Positions 8,371 to 17,526 of a DNA stretch of 40,509 bases are shown one piece after another. This DNA comes from Bacteroidetes bacterium HGW-Bacteroidetes-1. Lineage in GTDB: Bacteria; Bacteroidota; Bacteroidia; Bacteroidales; F082. Location of the stretch: positions 1 to 40,509 of the forward strand of contig PHDU01000029.1 in the NCBI GenBank assembly GCA_002842755.1, read 5' to 3'. Both the position numbers and the translations under genes were made by a program. The notes beneath the pieces are model-generated. The model was not told the origin of the DNA. It ran no database searches and was given only the letters and a program-made list of their open reading frames with translations. Each line of letters starts with the position of its first letter. Positions within the stretch are counted from its first letter, which is position 1.

Positions 8371-10686
8371 ATGAATACAGAAACTTTCACTTCCGTAGAG
8401 AAAGCTTTTTGTTGCGAAATACCGCACCACAATCCAGTAAACATTCCTTATCTCACAGTTGAAAATTTTCCAAAACTGGGTCTGCTCACAGCTTTGAGGT
8501 TTCTGGAATGGGTTGCAGTAAATCCTGAAGGCGTCATCAGCCTTCCAACAGGAAAAACACCTGAGTATTTCATCACTTGGACAAAAAGGATTCTGGACAC
8601 ATGGAACACACCGGAAGGTAAAAAACTAAGAAAAGAAAACGGCCTTACCATAGATAAAAAGCCGGATCTGAGTCGTTTGCATTTTGTACAGATTGATGAG
8701 TTCTATCCCATCAGTTCTTCGCAGCACAACAGTTTCTATTACTATGTAAAAAAGTTTTATATACAAGATTTCGGACTTGATCCGGATAGAGGGCTTTTTA
8801 TCAACTGCGATGCTATTCCTCTGGCTGAAAACTTACCATTTACCGAAGTATTTCCAAATGGCGAAGTGGATCTGAACCTGCGCTACTGTGAACCAAAAAC
8901 AAAAATGGAAGCTTTACAACAGCAATCAATTTTTATGATCGATGAATGGTGTTCAAACTATGAGCAACAAATCAGAAAGCTTGGCGGAATAGGTTTCTTT
9001 CTTGGTGGTATTGGACCTGATGGCCACATTGCCTTTAATACACGTGGTTCAGATCATCATTCTGCAACACGACTTACTGCAACAAATTTCGAAACACAGG
9101 CTGTTGCAGCCGGTGATCTCGGAGGAATTGAAGTATCTCGTAAAAGTCTTGTTATCACCATCGGATTAGAGACCATCACTTACAACCCTGAAGCAGTTGC
9201 CATCATTTTTGCCGCTGGAGAAGCCAAAGCTTCTGTTGCGAAAGATGCGCTCGAAAACAAGCCTTCCAACCTCTTTCCGGCATCTGTCTTGACCAAACTC
9301 AAAAATGCCCGTTTCTACCTCACAAGGGGTGCTGCCAGCATGCTAAAAGATTCAATTGATTTCTATTATAAAGGCAGTCCATGGACACAGGAAAAAACGG
9401 ACAGAGCCATTATTGATCTTTGCCGTAAAATAAACAAATTTGGCGACAGACTTATGCTTGAAGACCTGAAAGAGGATGAATATTGCCGGCTCATTCCAAA
9501 CCTGAATCATGAAACAGTGCAAACGGTGATCGATTCCATTGCACAAAAGATCGAAAGAGGAATGTATCCGCTCGGAAATCAACTGTTTTATCATACAGGA
9601 CCACATCATGACGATATCATGCTGGGATTATTACCACATATTCACCGGTTGTCGCGTAATGAAACAAATAAAAACCATTTCGCTGTGCTTACCTCAGGCT
9701 TCACAGCTGTCACCAATAAATTCCTGATCGACGCGCTTGAAGACACGCTGTATTTTCTCGACAAGGAGGAAATACAGATGATAAAATATCCGGATTTCTT
9801 TGAAAGGGGATATAAGCTTAAACGGGATAAAGATATATATCATTATCTGATAAAAGTTGCTTCAGGTCAGCCGCTTGAGTTGCGACGAGGTTTTGCACAT
9901 CGTCTTATTAGAAATATTATTGAAATATGGAGTGTGAAAAATGAGCAAAAACTTCGCAATCAGATTAACGATGTACTTTCGATAACACGCAATAGTTATG
10001 ACGGCGAAAAAATGCCGCCAAATATTCAAACTCTCAAAGGAATGATCCGTGAGTATGAAGAAGAACTGGTGTGGGCTTGTTTTGGTATGACAACAAATGA
10101 GGTTCATCATTTGAGACTTGGCTTTTATACTGGGGACATCTTTACTGAGAAGCCAAACAGGCAGCGCGATGTCGAGCCTATTTTGAAACAACTCAAAACA
10201 ATAAACCCAAGCATAATCAGTCTTGCTTTTGACCCAGAGGGTAGTGGCCCTGACACTCACTACAAGGTGCTGCAGGCTATTGCAGAGGCAGTACGTGAAT
10301 GGGGCAAGGTAACTGATCTGAGTCACTTACGCATTTGGGGGTACCGCAATGTTTGGTATCAGTTTCATCCTGCCGAAGTCACGCATATTGTACCTGTTTC
10401 GCTCAACGCCATGGGGGTGCTTAACGATACTTTCACCAACAGCTATCTGAGTCAGGTTGATGCTTCATTTCCAAGTTACCGTCTTGATGGAAAATTCAGC
10501 GACCTTTCAAAAAAGATCTGGGTTGATCAGTTAAGGCAGATTCAGCTTCTTCTAGGCAAGCCCTTTTTCTATCAAAATGAGAGCCCTCGCCTAAGAACAA
10601 CGCATGGGTTGCTTTATTTCAAAGAAATGGAAGTTGAAGAATTCCTTAATTCTGCGAGAGAGCTCGAGAAATCTATGGAAGGTTAA
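8371..10686 (+). CDS. NagB-like / PIG-L (LmbE) deacetylase-like fusion protein
   Basis: 771 residues from the ATG at 8371 (MNTETFTSVEKAFCCEIPHH), chosen because the upstream open frame is AT-rich, lysine/isoleucine-rich and unlike the family. Residues about 20-340 form a glucosamine-6-phosphate deaminase/6-phosphogluconolactonase fold: IDEF at 108-111 (D109 aligns with E. coli NagB D72) and GGIGPDGHIAFN at 212-223 (D217 and H219 align with D141 and H143). The position matching E. coli catalytic Glu148 is Thr224, so classical GlcN6P deaminase activity is uncertain. Residues about 390-771 look like a PIG-L/LmbE zinc-dependent de-N-acetylase, with PHHDD at 411-415 in place of the usual AHPDDE. 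Similar two-domain proteins occur in Bacteroides (BT_0258-like). Inferred: amino-sugar metabolism, deacetylating an N-acetylated sugar and acting on the sugar phosphate; the substrate is unknown. Single transcription unit with its own terminator. Confidence 0.85.
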   Translation: MNTETFTSVEKAFCCEIPHHNPVNIPYLTVENFPKLGLLTALRFLEWVAVNPEGVISLPTGKTPEYFITWTKRILDTWNTPEGKKLRKENGLTIDKKPDLSRLHFVQIDEFYPISSSQHNSFYYYVKKFYIQDFGLDPDRGLFINCDAIPLAENLPFTEVFPNGEVDLNLRYCEPKTKMEALQQQSIFMIDEWCSNYEQQIRKLGGIGFFLGGIGPDGHIAFNTRGSDHHSATRLTATNFETQAVAAGDLGGIEVSRKSLVITIGLETITYNPEAVAIIFAAGEAKASVAKDALENKPSNLFPASVLTKLKNARFYLTRGAASMLKDSIDFYYKGSPWTQEKTDRAIIDLCRKINKFGDRLMLEDLKEDEYCRLIPNLNHETVQTVIDSIAQKIERGMYPLGNQLFYHTGPHHDDIMLGLLPHIHRLSRNETNKNHFAVLTSGFTAVTNKFLIDALEDTLYFLDKEEIQMIKYPDFFERGYKLKRDKDIYHYLIKVASGQPLELRRGFAHRLIRNIIEIWSVKNEQKLRNQINDVLSITRNSYDGEKMPPNIQTLKGMIREYEEELVWACFGMTTNEVHHLRLGFYTGDIFTEKPNRQRDVEPILKQLKTINPSIISLAFDPEGSGPDTHYKVLQAIAEAVREWGKVTDLSHLRIWGYRNVWYQFHPAEVTHIVPVSLNAMGVLNDTFTNSYLSQVDASFPSYRLDGKFSDLSKKIWVDQLRQIQLLLGKPFFYQNESPRLRTTHGLLYFKEMEVEEFLNSARELEKSMEG

Positions 10687-10717
10687 TCTGTCCGGCTGCA
10701 TTGAATGATAAAAATCG

Positions 10718-10750
10718 AGACCATGCTTTCAAACCGGCATGGTCTTTTTT
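10718..10750 (+). terminator. Rho-independent terminator after the NagB/PIG-L fusion gene
   Basis: AGACCATGC (10718-10726) pairs exactly with GCATGGTCT (10737-10745), followed by a T-run. Confidence 0.88.
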
Positions 10751-10818
10751 GTTTAACTGATTTTAAGCCTTATTTTCCGGGTTCACAAAGTTTAAGAATA
10801 ATTCAACCTAAAGCCCAA

Positions 10819-10849
10819 TTGTAAAAGTGTGCTGAAATCATTACTTTTG
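10819..10849 (+). promoter_or_regulatory. Promoter of serS
   Basis: TTG at 10819-10821, 20-nt spacer, TACTTTTG at 10842-10849. The box ends 14 nt before the ATG, so the leader would be very short (under about 10 nt). Confidence 0.6.
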
Positions 10850-10863
10850 CCAAAAATTTTTAC

Positions 10864-12135
10864 ATGTTAACTGTACCTTATCTTCGCGATAATAAACAAG
10901 AAGCCATTAAAAGATTGGCTATTAAGAATTTCAATAAAATTGAACTGATTGATGAAATACTTCAATTGGATGACGATCGTCGTGCAGCACAGCAAGAAAA
11001 CGATGAAACTTTAGCCGAAACGAATGCCATTGCACGCGAAGTTGGCTCACTTTATAAAGGCGGTAAAAACGCTGAAGCCGATCAGCTAAAGATACGGAAT
11101 ACCGAATTGAAAGAAAAAGCACGCGTTTTGAATGAAAAACTGACCCTGCTTAAAGATACTATACAGGCAAAACTTGTTGAAATACCCAATGCTCCGCACC
11201 TTTCTGTTCCAAAAGGACGTACAGCTACCGACAATCTTATTGTTGAAGAAGCTGGCAATATGCCTAAACTTCATGATGATGCCAAACCACACTGGGATTT
11301 AATTACACAATACGACATCATCGATTTTGAACTTGGCAATAAAGTTACTGGAGCCGGATTTCCTTTCTACAAAGGCAAGGGAGCGCGTTTGCAAAGAGCG
11401 TTGATTAATTTTTTTCTGGATGAAGCCATTGCAGCCGGTTACATGGAGATCCAACCGCCTTTGCTCGTAAACGAAGCCTCTGCCTATGGCACAGGTCAGC
11501 TTCCTGATAAAGAAGCCCAGATGTATGCCGCTAGTCTTGATAATCTTTACCTCATCCCGACAGCTGAAGTACCGGTTACCAATATTTACAGGGATGTAAT
11601 TATACAGGAAACCGATTTGCCTGTAAAAAATGCAGCTTATTCCAATTGCTTTCGCCGCGAAGCCGGATCATGGGGGAAACATGTTCGTGGCCTCAATCGT
11701 TTGCACCAATTCGACAAAGTTGAGATCGTTCAGATCGCACATCCTGATAAATCCTATGAAACACTTGAAATGATGCGTAAGCATGTGGCTTCATTGCTTT
11801 TGAAACTCGAACTCCCTTTCCGTATCGTAAAACTTTGCGGAGGCGATATGAGTTTTGCCTCAGCACTTACCTATGACTTCGAAGTTTTCTCAGCCGCTCA
11901 GAAGATGTGGCTTGAAGTTAGTTCGGTGTCAAACTTCGAAAGTTTTCAGGCCAATCGCATGAAACTTAGAATCAAAGATAAAAACGGCCAGATTCAACTT
12001 GCCCACACGCTGAATGGCAGTGCGTTGGCCTTACCACGTATTGTCGCTGCATTACTCGAAAACAACCAAACAGAAGATGGCATTCTTATCCCTGAAGCAT
12101 TGCAACCTTATACGGGTTTTGCAAAAATCTCTTAA
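10864..12135 (+). CDS. serS: Seryl-tRNA synthetase
   Basis: 423 residues, normal length for bacterial SerRS. Charges tRNA-Ser with serine in the cytoplasm. The N-terminal ~110 residues are the long antiparallel coiled coil that grips the tRNA variable arm (QLDDDRRAAQQENDETLAE and the later LKIRNTELKEKARVLNEKL). The class II catalytic core follows, with motif 2 near residues 260-290 (CFRREAGSWGKHVRGLNRLH, then QFDKVEI) and a C-terminal motif 3 (LNGSALALPRIVAALLEN). Starts immediately behind a good promoter. The next gene, a lipoprotein, starts inside its last codons, so the genes are likely co-transcribed. Confidence 0.97.
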   Translation: MLTVPYLRDNKQEAIKRLAIKNFNKIELIDEILQLDDDRRAAQQENDETLAETNAIAREVGSLYKGGKNAEADQLKIRNTELKEKARVLNEKLTLLKDTIQAKLVEIPNAPHLSVPKGRTATDNLIVEEAGNMPKLHDDAKPHWDLITQYDIIDFELGNKVTGAGFPFYKGKGARLQRALINFFLDEAIAAGYMEIQPPLLVNEASAYGTGQLPDKEAQMYAASLDNLYLIPTAEVPVTNIYRDVIIQETDLPVKNAAYSNCFRREAGSWGKHVRGLNRLHQFDKVEIVQIAHPDKSYETLEMMRKHVASLLLKLELPFRIVKLCGGDMSFASALTYDFEVFSAAQKMWLEVSSVSNFESFQANRMKLRIKDKNGQIQLAHTLNGSALALPRIVAALLENNQTEDGILIPEALQPYTGFAKIS

Positions 12136-12625
12136 ATTAACGCTGATTGCTTTAACAGCAATTGTTGTGGCCTCATGTGCCGGACATAAAGTCGAAAAAA
12201 AAGAAATCACCGAAATTGATTCGCTTGTCATCTCTTTGCAATCCGTTGAAAAGCTTATGAGTGAGATCGATTCAATTGAAATCGATCTATTGGCAAAAAA
12301 GATCGCTTCTTTTCTTGACAAGCCTGCGCTAAAGGATAATATTGCAGCATTGGAATCGTTAGAGACTGCAGCAGGATTTGTAAAAATTTTTCCCGAAGAG
12401 CGTGCAAACATGATTGCAAAATTTTCGGAGTCGTACCGGCAGTTGGACAATCTCAGGGAAGATATTTTAAATGACAAGCACTCCCCTGCGGATATTCAAA
12501 AATATCTGTTGAGCGAAAAAAAAGCAGCTGAAGAAATCAGAACAAGGGTTGACTATCTTTACAGCCGCTTCAATGCGCAGGCATTGTTGGTTGAAACCCT
12601 TGAAAAAGCATACCCGGATGAATAA
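12119..12625 (+). CDS. Small lipoprotein of unknown function
   Basis: 168 residues if translation starts at the TTG at 12119, overlapping the serS stop by 17 bp. This start gives a lipoprotein signal (QKSLKLTLIALTAIVVASC) with lipobox V-A-S-C; a longer in-frame ATG at 12014 would place about 35 unrelated residues inside serS, so TTG is preferred. The mature part is charged and helix-rich (SLVISLQSVEKLMSEIDSIE, LLSEKKAAEEIRTRVDYLY), suggesting helical hairpins, with no motif I recognise. Its stop overlaps the start of the TPR protein by 8 bp (ATGAATAA), implying translational coupling. Probably an outer-membrane lipoprotein acting with the TPR protein; this is inference from context only. Confidence 0.72.
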   Translation: MQKSLKLTLIALTAIVVASCAGHKVEKKEITEIDSLVISLQSVEKLMSEIDSIEIDLLAKKIASFLDKPALKDNIAALESLETAAGFVKIFPEERANMIAKFSESYRQLDNLREDILNDKHSPADIQKYLLSEKKAAEEIRTRVDYLYSRFNAQALLVETLEKAYPDE

Positions 12626-14474
12626 AATATTTCAGATACTATTCTTGTTTTTTTTAATCTCATTCCTGACTGGACCACCCCTTTCAGCGCAGGTTAGTCT
12701 TCGTCAGACAACGAAGCAGGATCAACGCTTTATTGATGAAAAACTCGCCAATGAATTCTATCGCAATCAGGATTGGGAAAGTGCTAAGGCTATGTATCTG
12801 AAGCTTTATGAAACCTACAATGCACAACATTATTACAATTATTATTTCAACTGCCTGATACAACTCAATCAGCTTGATGAAGCGGAAAAGTCAGCACGTA
12901 AGCGTCAGCGTAGCACCAAAGAAGTTCAAAATGAGATTGATCTGGGCTATATTTTAATGCTTAAAGGCGATCAAAAAAAGGCCAACAACATGTTTGAAAA
13001 AGTCATCAGTGACATGCCTGCAGATCGCAACCAAATCAACCAGATATCCAATACTTTCAGAACAAGGAACCTGGATGAATATGCACTTCAGACTTATGAG
13101 AAAGGCAGCATGCTCCCCGGAGTAAATTATGCCTTCAACCTCGAAAAAGCCGGCCTTTATCAGATGACGGGTAACTACAGCGCGACCATCGACGCCTATC
13201 TCGCACATCTTACTACCCAACCTGATCATCTTGATGTCGTTAAAAACAGACTATTGAGTTTAATGTCAATGGACATTGATAACAGCATGGCCGAACTTAT
13301 CCGTCAAAAATTGTTGATAAAAGCCCAGTCCGATCCCAATGTTTTACTTTATGGCGAGCTGTTAATCTGGTATGCACTCCAGCAAAAAGAATATGATATT
13401 GCTATGATTCAGGCACAGGCTTTGGACAAGCGATTGGGTGACCGTGACTTTAGCGTTCTGGAACTGGCAGAGATAAGCCTTACCAACAGCCAATATGAGG
13501 TTGCCTTAAATGGTTTTAACTATATTGCTGCAAAAGGACAGAACAGCATCTATTATTTTCAGGGATCAAAAGGTGCTTTGAAAGCCCGTTATTATCTCGC
13601 AATTGAAAACCAAATTGCTGATAAAGAAGTTTATAAGAAAATTTCAGACGATATTGACGTTTCATTTCAAAAGATGGGATTCAATAAAGAGACCTATGAC
13701 CTTGCAATCATTCAGGCCAATATTTTTACCTATCAACTCAACAAGCCCACTGAAGCAAACAGCATACTCAATCAGGCATTAAGCCTGCCACTGCAACCCA
13801 ACGAACTGGCGCATTTAAAGATGTACCAGGCTGATATCCTTCTCTACCAGAATGATGTTTGGGAAGCCACCTTGCTTTACAGTCAGATTGATAAATCGAT
13901 GAAAAATGAGCCTATTGCCCATGAAGCACGATTCCGCAATGCACGCCTCCGTTATTTTATCGGAGAGTTTTCGTGGTCGCAATTACAATTAGATGTGCTG
14001 AAAGCAGCCACATCAAAGCTGATAGCCAACGATGCCCTCAACTTGTCGCTGCTGATCCGTGATAATCTGATGGATGATACCACGGGAAATAGTCTGAGAG
14101 CATTTGCAAGAGCCGACTTGCTCACTTTTCAGAAAAAAGACAAGGAAGCCCTGCTGCTCCTCGACTCGCTGGCCGATCATGACAGAACATTATCGTTAAA
14201 ACCGCACGTTTTGATGAAAAAAGCTGAGATTCTGATCAGAGAAAACCGGCAAGCGGAAGCGGATAGCATTTACGCGCTTGTTTTTAGGGGATTTGCTGAT
14301 GGATATCTCGCAGATGATGCCCTTTTCCGAAGCGCTGTACTCAATGAATATCAGCTAAACAATATTCAAAAAGCAGGGTCTTTGTATGAGATTATCTTCG
14401 ATAAATATCCTGCAAGTATTTATGCTGCACAAGCCAGACAAAAATACCGATTGCTTCGTGGAGATAGTATTTAG
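12618..14474 (+). CDS. Secreted/periplasmic TPR-repeat protein
   Basis: 618 residues from the ATG at 12618, chosen because it starts a signal peptide (MNKIFQILFLFFLISFLTG, cleaved near LSAQ, residues ~24-27). An in-frame ATG at 12549 lies inside the lipoprotein gene. The rest is helical with TPR-like repeats throughout: NEFYRNQDWESAKAMYLKLY near 45, LIQLNQLDEAEKSARKR near 90, ILMLKGDQKKANNMFEKVI near 120, and the C-terminal AGSLYEIIFDKYPASIYAAQ typical of the last TPR in YbgF/BamD-like proteins. No catalytic motif seen. Such proteins act as periplasmic scaffolds. Translationally coupled to the lipoprotein upstream; rsmA follows 60 bp later. Confidence 0.85.
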   Translation: MNKIFQILFLFFLISFLTGPPLSAQVSLRQTTKQDQRFIDEKLANEFYRNQDWESAKAMYLKLYETYNAQHYYNYYFNCLIQLNQLDEAEKSARKRQRSTKEVQNEIDLGYILMLKGDQKKANNMFEKVISDMPADRNQINQISNTFRTRNLDEYALQTYEKGSMLPGVNYAFNLEKAGLYQMTGNYSATIDAYLAHLTTQPDHLDVVKNRLLSLMSMDIDNSMAELIRQKLLIKAQSDPNVLLYGELLIWYALQQKEYDIAMIQAQALDKRLGDRDFSVLELAEISLTNSQYEVALNGFNYIAAKGQNSIYYFQGSKGALKARYYLAIENQIADKEVYKKISDDIDVSFQKMGFNKETYDLAIIQANIFTYQLNKPTEANSILNQALSLPLQPNELAHLKMYQADILLYQNDVWEATLLYSQIDKSMKNEPIAHEARFRNARLRYFIGEFSWSQLQLDVLKAATSKLIANDALNLSLLIRDNLMDDTTGNSLRAFARADLLTFQKKDKEALLLLDSLADHDRTLSLKPHVLMKKAEILIRENRQAEADSIYALVFRGFADGYLADDALFRSAVLNEYQLNNIQKAGSLYEIIFDKYPASIYAAQARQKYRLLRGDSI

Positions 14475-14534
14475 AAGCGCTTCTCCCTTTCAATACTGAA
14501 AACCCAAATTTCTCTGAACCTTTTTTTAAAACGT

Positions 14535-15320
14535 ATGGTAAGACCAAAAAAACATCTCGGACAGCATTTCCTTACAGATCAGAATATTGCACGGAAGATC
14601 GTTTCACATCTTTCTGACCAGGCGGATTCTGTTATCGAAATAGGTGCCGGGATGGGTGTTCTTACACAATATCTTCTCCCTACCTTTGGCGAAAAATTTT
14701 TTGTTGTCGAAATTGATGAAGAATCCGTTGACTATCTCAAGGAACATTATCCCTCGCTGAATGAACGAATCCTTCTGGCAGATTTTTTAAAAACCGATCT
14801 GAAACAATTTGGCGAAAGCATTTCGATCATTGGTAATTTTCCCTATAATATCAGCAGCCAAATATTTTTTCATGTCCTTACACACAAACAGCTTGTAAAT
14901 GAAGTTGTTTGCATGATTCAAAAGGAAGTCGCAGAAAGAATAGCAGCCCCTCCGGGAAGTAAGACTTACGGCATACTGAGTGTTCTTCTTCAGGCATGGT
15001 TCGAGATTGAATACCTTTTTACTGTTGGAGAAAACGTATTCAATCCACCACCGAAAGTAAAATCAGCAGTAATCAGATTTAAGCGAAACCAAAATAAAAA
15101 TCTGGGGTGCGATGAAATACTCTTTACACAAATTGTAAAGCGCGGATTTAACCAAAGGAGAAAAACATTGCGCAATGGTTTACGTGATCTGCTACATCCA
15201 AGTGTAATCGGTGATGAAATCTTTAACAAAAGAGCCGAGCAATTGGGTGTAAGTGATTTTATCAAGCTTACAAATATGATTTCTGCGATGCCAAACCAGG
15301 CAGTGGCAAAAAAATCCTGA
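14535..15320 (+). CDS. rsmA: 16S rRNA (adenine(1518)-N(6)/adenine(1519)-N(6))-dimethyltransferase
   Basis: 261 residues, usual length. Methylates two adjacent adenines in the 3' hairpin of 16S rRNA during late 30S assembly, using SAM. Family signatures: KKHLGQHFLTD at 5-15, SAM-binding loop EIGAGMGVLT at 35-44, acidic VVEID at 57-61, and catalytic motif IV NFPYNIS at 101-107 (usually NLPYN). The C-terminal domain holds PPPKVKSAVIRF and FNQRRKTLRNGL. Also known as ksgA. Starts 60 bp after the TPR gene, 10 bp before the P-loop gene. Confidence 0.97.
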   Translation: MVRPKKHLGQHFLTDQNIARKIVSHLSDQADSVIEIGAGMGVLTQYLLPTFGEKFFVVEIDEESVDYLKEHYPSLNERILLADFLKTDLKQFGESISIIGNFPYNISSQIFFHVLTHKQLVNEVVCMIQKEVAERIAAPPGSKTYGILSVLLQAWFEIEYLFTVGENVFNPPPKVKSAVIRFKRNQNKNLGCDEILFTQIVKRGFNQRRKTLRNGLRDLLHPSVIGDEIFNKRAEQLGVSDFIKLTNMISAMPNQAVAKKS

Positions 15321-15330
15321 TGTTGAGGGC

Positions 15331-15879
15331 ATGAAACTTCCAAAACTACTCCTGATCGCGGGAAATGGGCGTAATATTGGAAAATCAACGCTTGCCGAAA
15401 CCATAATAGCATCCTTTTCCAAAAAAGAAGAAATCATCGGGCTGAAAGTTACCACCATGTATCCTGAAGAAAGCAACTGTCATGGAGAAAAAGAAAACCA
15501 GTTTCCGAACCCTTTTAGTATTTTTGAAGAAACCGACATTCACAGCCCTAAAGATACCGCCCGTATGTTGCGTGCCGGAGCTTCCCGCGTGTTTTATATC
15601 CGATGTACTGACGAACACCTTAAAGACGCTTTGGAAGCATTTTATCGCATTATACGCACTCTCTCGGTGATTGTATGCGAATCGGGAAGTTTACGAAAAG
15701 TGGCCGAACCCGGTGTTTTTATTTATATTGAAGAGCCAAAGAAACAGGCTGACAAAGAAAAACACAGAAACATCAAACCTCTTGCCGATAGGATTCTGAT
15801 TTCCGAAAGGTTGGCAACTGATTTCAGAATTTCTGAAATTCATCTGGGAGCAGATGGGTGGAGCTTAAGAGATCGCTGA
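15331..15879 (+). CDS. Small P-loop NTPase-like protein of unknown function
   Basis: 182 residues beginning 10 bp after rsmA. LLLIAGNGRNIGKSTLAE contains a Walker A loop at residues 11-20 (GNGRNIGKST) directly after a beta strand, as in the MobB/SIMIBI group of small P-loop proteins. Later parts (SVIVCESGSLRKVAEPGVFI at about 112-131) resemble the strand-loop where such proteins carry Walker B-type or switch residues. The cysteine in HGEKEN-flanked ESNCHGEKEN and the histidine-rich region DIHSPKDTARML could bind metal or cofactor. I cannot assign a pathway; MobB (molybdopterin guanine dinucleotide synthesis) is the nearest family I can name, and no other moco gene is nearby. The nearest downstream gene is convergent. 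Confidence 0.65.
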   Translation: MKLPKLLLIAGNGRNIGKSTLAETIIASFSKKEEIIGLKVTTMYPEESNCHGEKENQFPNPFSIFEETDIHSPKDTARMLRAGASRVFYIRCTDEHLKDALEAFYRIIRTLSVIVCESGSLRKVAEPGVFIYIEEPKKQADKEKHRNIKPLADRILISERLATDFRISEIHLGADGWSLRDR

Positions 15880-15915
15880 AACAAGTCGTACAGCAGGCTG
15901 CTATTGGTTTAAAAG

Positions 15916-17256
15916 TTACTGATTTAAAATAATCACTTTTGAGGTATACAAATAGTCATTCAGCCACACTTTTATAAAATAGTTTGCTGACATCAAATTC
16001 ACCTCCAGAAACTCTCTTTTCCCAGCCACAGCCTGCCTTTCTTCCTTGTGGATGATTGTTCCCCTGAGATCAAGAAGCTCAATGCGTAATTTTCCATCCC
16101 TGAAAGGCAAAATGGAAATAAAATCAGTAGCAGGATTTGGGAAAACCATCAGAAGGGGCAGCTCCTGTGGTATAACTTCAGCAACTTCTATTGCCTTTAA
16201 AAGAGTATCCGTACTACAAGAATTGAATACGGTCAATGAAACAGTATAACTACCCTCTGATGCATAAAGGTGCTTTGGTTGCGAAACAGAAGAAAAGTAG
16301 CCATCTCCAAAATCCCAGAAGTACGTATCAGTTTCTTCAGAAATGCTTTGAAATGAAACTTCAAGCCCTTCCATTTCATGATTAAAAGCGGCAACAGGGG
16401 GGAAACAAATTTCAATATCTTCACAGTATTCATCCATGGCCTCACCGTTGCTCGCTTTTAAGCAAACCTTATAAGTGCCTGATTCACTGTAAATATGGGA
16501 AGGATTTTCTTCAGAAGATGTATTGCCGTCACCGAAATCCCAAAACCAGGATTCAGCATTAATGCTTTGGTTGATAAAATCTACGGCTCCCACTTCTACT
16601 TCATATAAAAAGGATGCTTTTAAAGTTTGTCCGATTGCATAGGTGATCTCAAGCACTGGTCTTTTTTCCTCAGCGGGGAAATCACCAGAGGCAAATAAAA
16701 GACAGCTATACATGCTCTCATCTATAAGTCGCAGCATCAAACCGTGATAAGATTCCGGTTCCTGATAAATCTTTTGAATCAAAGTTGTGACATCTAAATT
16801 CTCGTAATCCTGACGAGAATTGGTGCTTTCGGGTATTATCTGCTGATATGAATCAGTGGTTTGAGGAGCGTTGTTCCAGGTCACGTTATGTTCATCCCAT
16901 TCTTCTGTAATCAGTTGTAAAAAAGATGCGTTACTTCCAGTATGACCCAAATCAGGATTAGGTTCCAAATTTGCAAAATAAAAACTCAGGTGAGCTTCAA
17001 TAATCGTTGCATCGGGTGGAATGGCCGAAAGGTCAATCCCAATAAGTGATCTGTTCGCACCCGACATACCACCATTATATGTCCATGCCATGCATGCAAA
17101 CTTCGGTGAATCTCCAAAATTAGAATTGCTCTCAATGGACCAGAGCAACGCATCCTTGTCGTCTGGACCATACTCTTTTACATAATTTTGACTTATAAGT
17201 CCGGAGTGTATCAATAGAATTGCAGCAAGCAGGAAAAAGTTTGGTTTGGTGTTCAT
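15916..17256 (-). CDS. Secreted DNRLRE / PKD protein with T9SS type A sorting domain
   Basis: 446 residues from the ATG at 17256 (a GTG lies one codon earlier). Signal peptide MNTKPNFFLLAAILLIHSGL, cleaved near ISQN. Residues about 25-205 match a DNRLRE/CBM-like domain (RSLIGIDLSAIPPDATIIEA, then HLSFYF; TEEWDEHNVTWNNAP; DVTTLIQ; PVLEITY), found in surface proteins. Two PKD domains follow, each with the W-D-F-G-D-G signature (FWDFGDGNTSSEENPSHIY near 230, YFWDFGDGYFSSVSQPKHLY near 305). The last ~75 residues (VFPNPATDFISILPF ... YFIKVWLNDYLYTSKVIIL) form a T9SS sorting domain. Inferred: exported surface or extracellular protein; ligand unknown. A -7 box sits 26 nt upstream of the start. Confidence 0.9.
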   Translation of the reverse strand: MNTKPNFFLLAAILLIHSGLISQNYVKEYGPDDKDALLWSIESNSNFGDSPKFACMAWTYNGGMSGANRSLIGIDLSAIPPDATIIEAHLSFYFANLEPNPDLGHTGSNASFLQLITEEWDEHNVTWNNAPQTTDSYQQIIPESTNSRQDYENLDVTTLIQKIYQEPESYHGLMLRLIDESMYSCLLFASGDFPAEEKRPVLEITYAIGQTLKASFLYEVEVGAVDFINQSINAESWFWDFGDGNTSSEENPSHIYSESGTYKVCLKASNGEAMDEYCEDIEICFPPVAAFNHEMEGLEVSFQSISEETDTYFWDFGDGYFSSVSQPKHLYASEGSYTVSLTVFNSCSTDTLLKAIEVAEVIPQELPLLMVFPNPATDFISILPFRDGKLRIELLDLRGTIIHKEERQAVAGKREFLEVNLMSANYFIKVWLNDYLYTSKVIILNQ

Positions 17257-17281
17257 CACATTTGCTATAAACGGTTACGTA

Positions 17282-17289
17282 CAAAGGTA
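17282..17289 (-). promoter_or_regulatory. Putative -7 box for the DNRLRE/PKD gene
   Basis: Reverse-strand TACCTTTG (TAnnTTTG), 26 nt upstream of the ATG at 17256. No -33 at usual distance. Confidence 0.45.
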
Positions 17290-17390
17290 AACAATTACTC
17301 TATTTAAAAATCCCTCAAAGAAACATTTTGGATAATTTAGAAGGAGTAAAAACAACTTCGAAGACGACATAAAAAAACTCAATCAGACGA

Positions 17391-17445
17391 ACAATCCGAA
17401 GGGATTGAATATGAATAACCGCGGGTAAAACAGGGCACGGATTGC
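17391..17445 (+). repeat. Degraded module of the GAA-loop hairpin repeat
   Basis: Starts CAATCC-GAA-GGGATTG (17392-17407, one C lost from the first arm) followed by GAATATGAATAACC, the same linker as in the other copies, then a decayed second hairpin. Confidence 0.6.
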
Positions 17446-17526
17446 AAATTCTATCTAACAGCAACGTTAGCTCCTTGATTATCTTTACTTTGCATCAAGC
17501 CTGGAATCGGCGCCAGCCTTAGGCTT

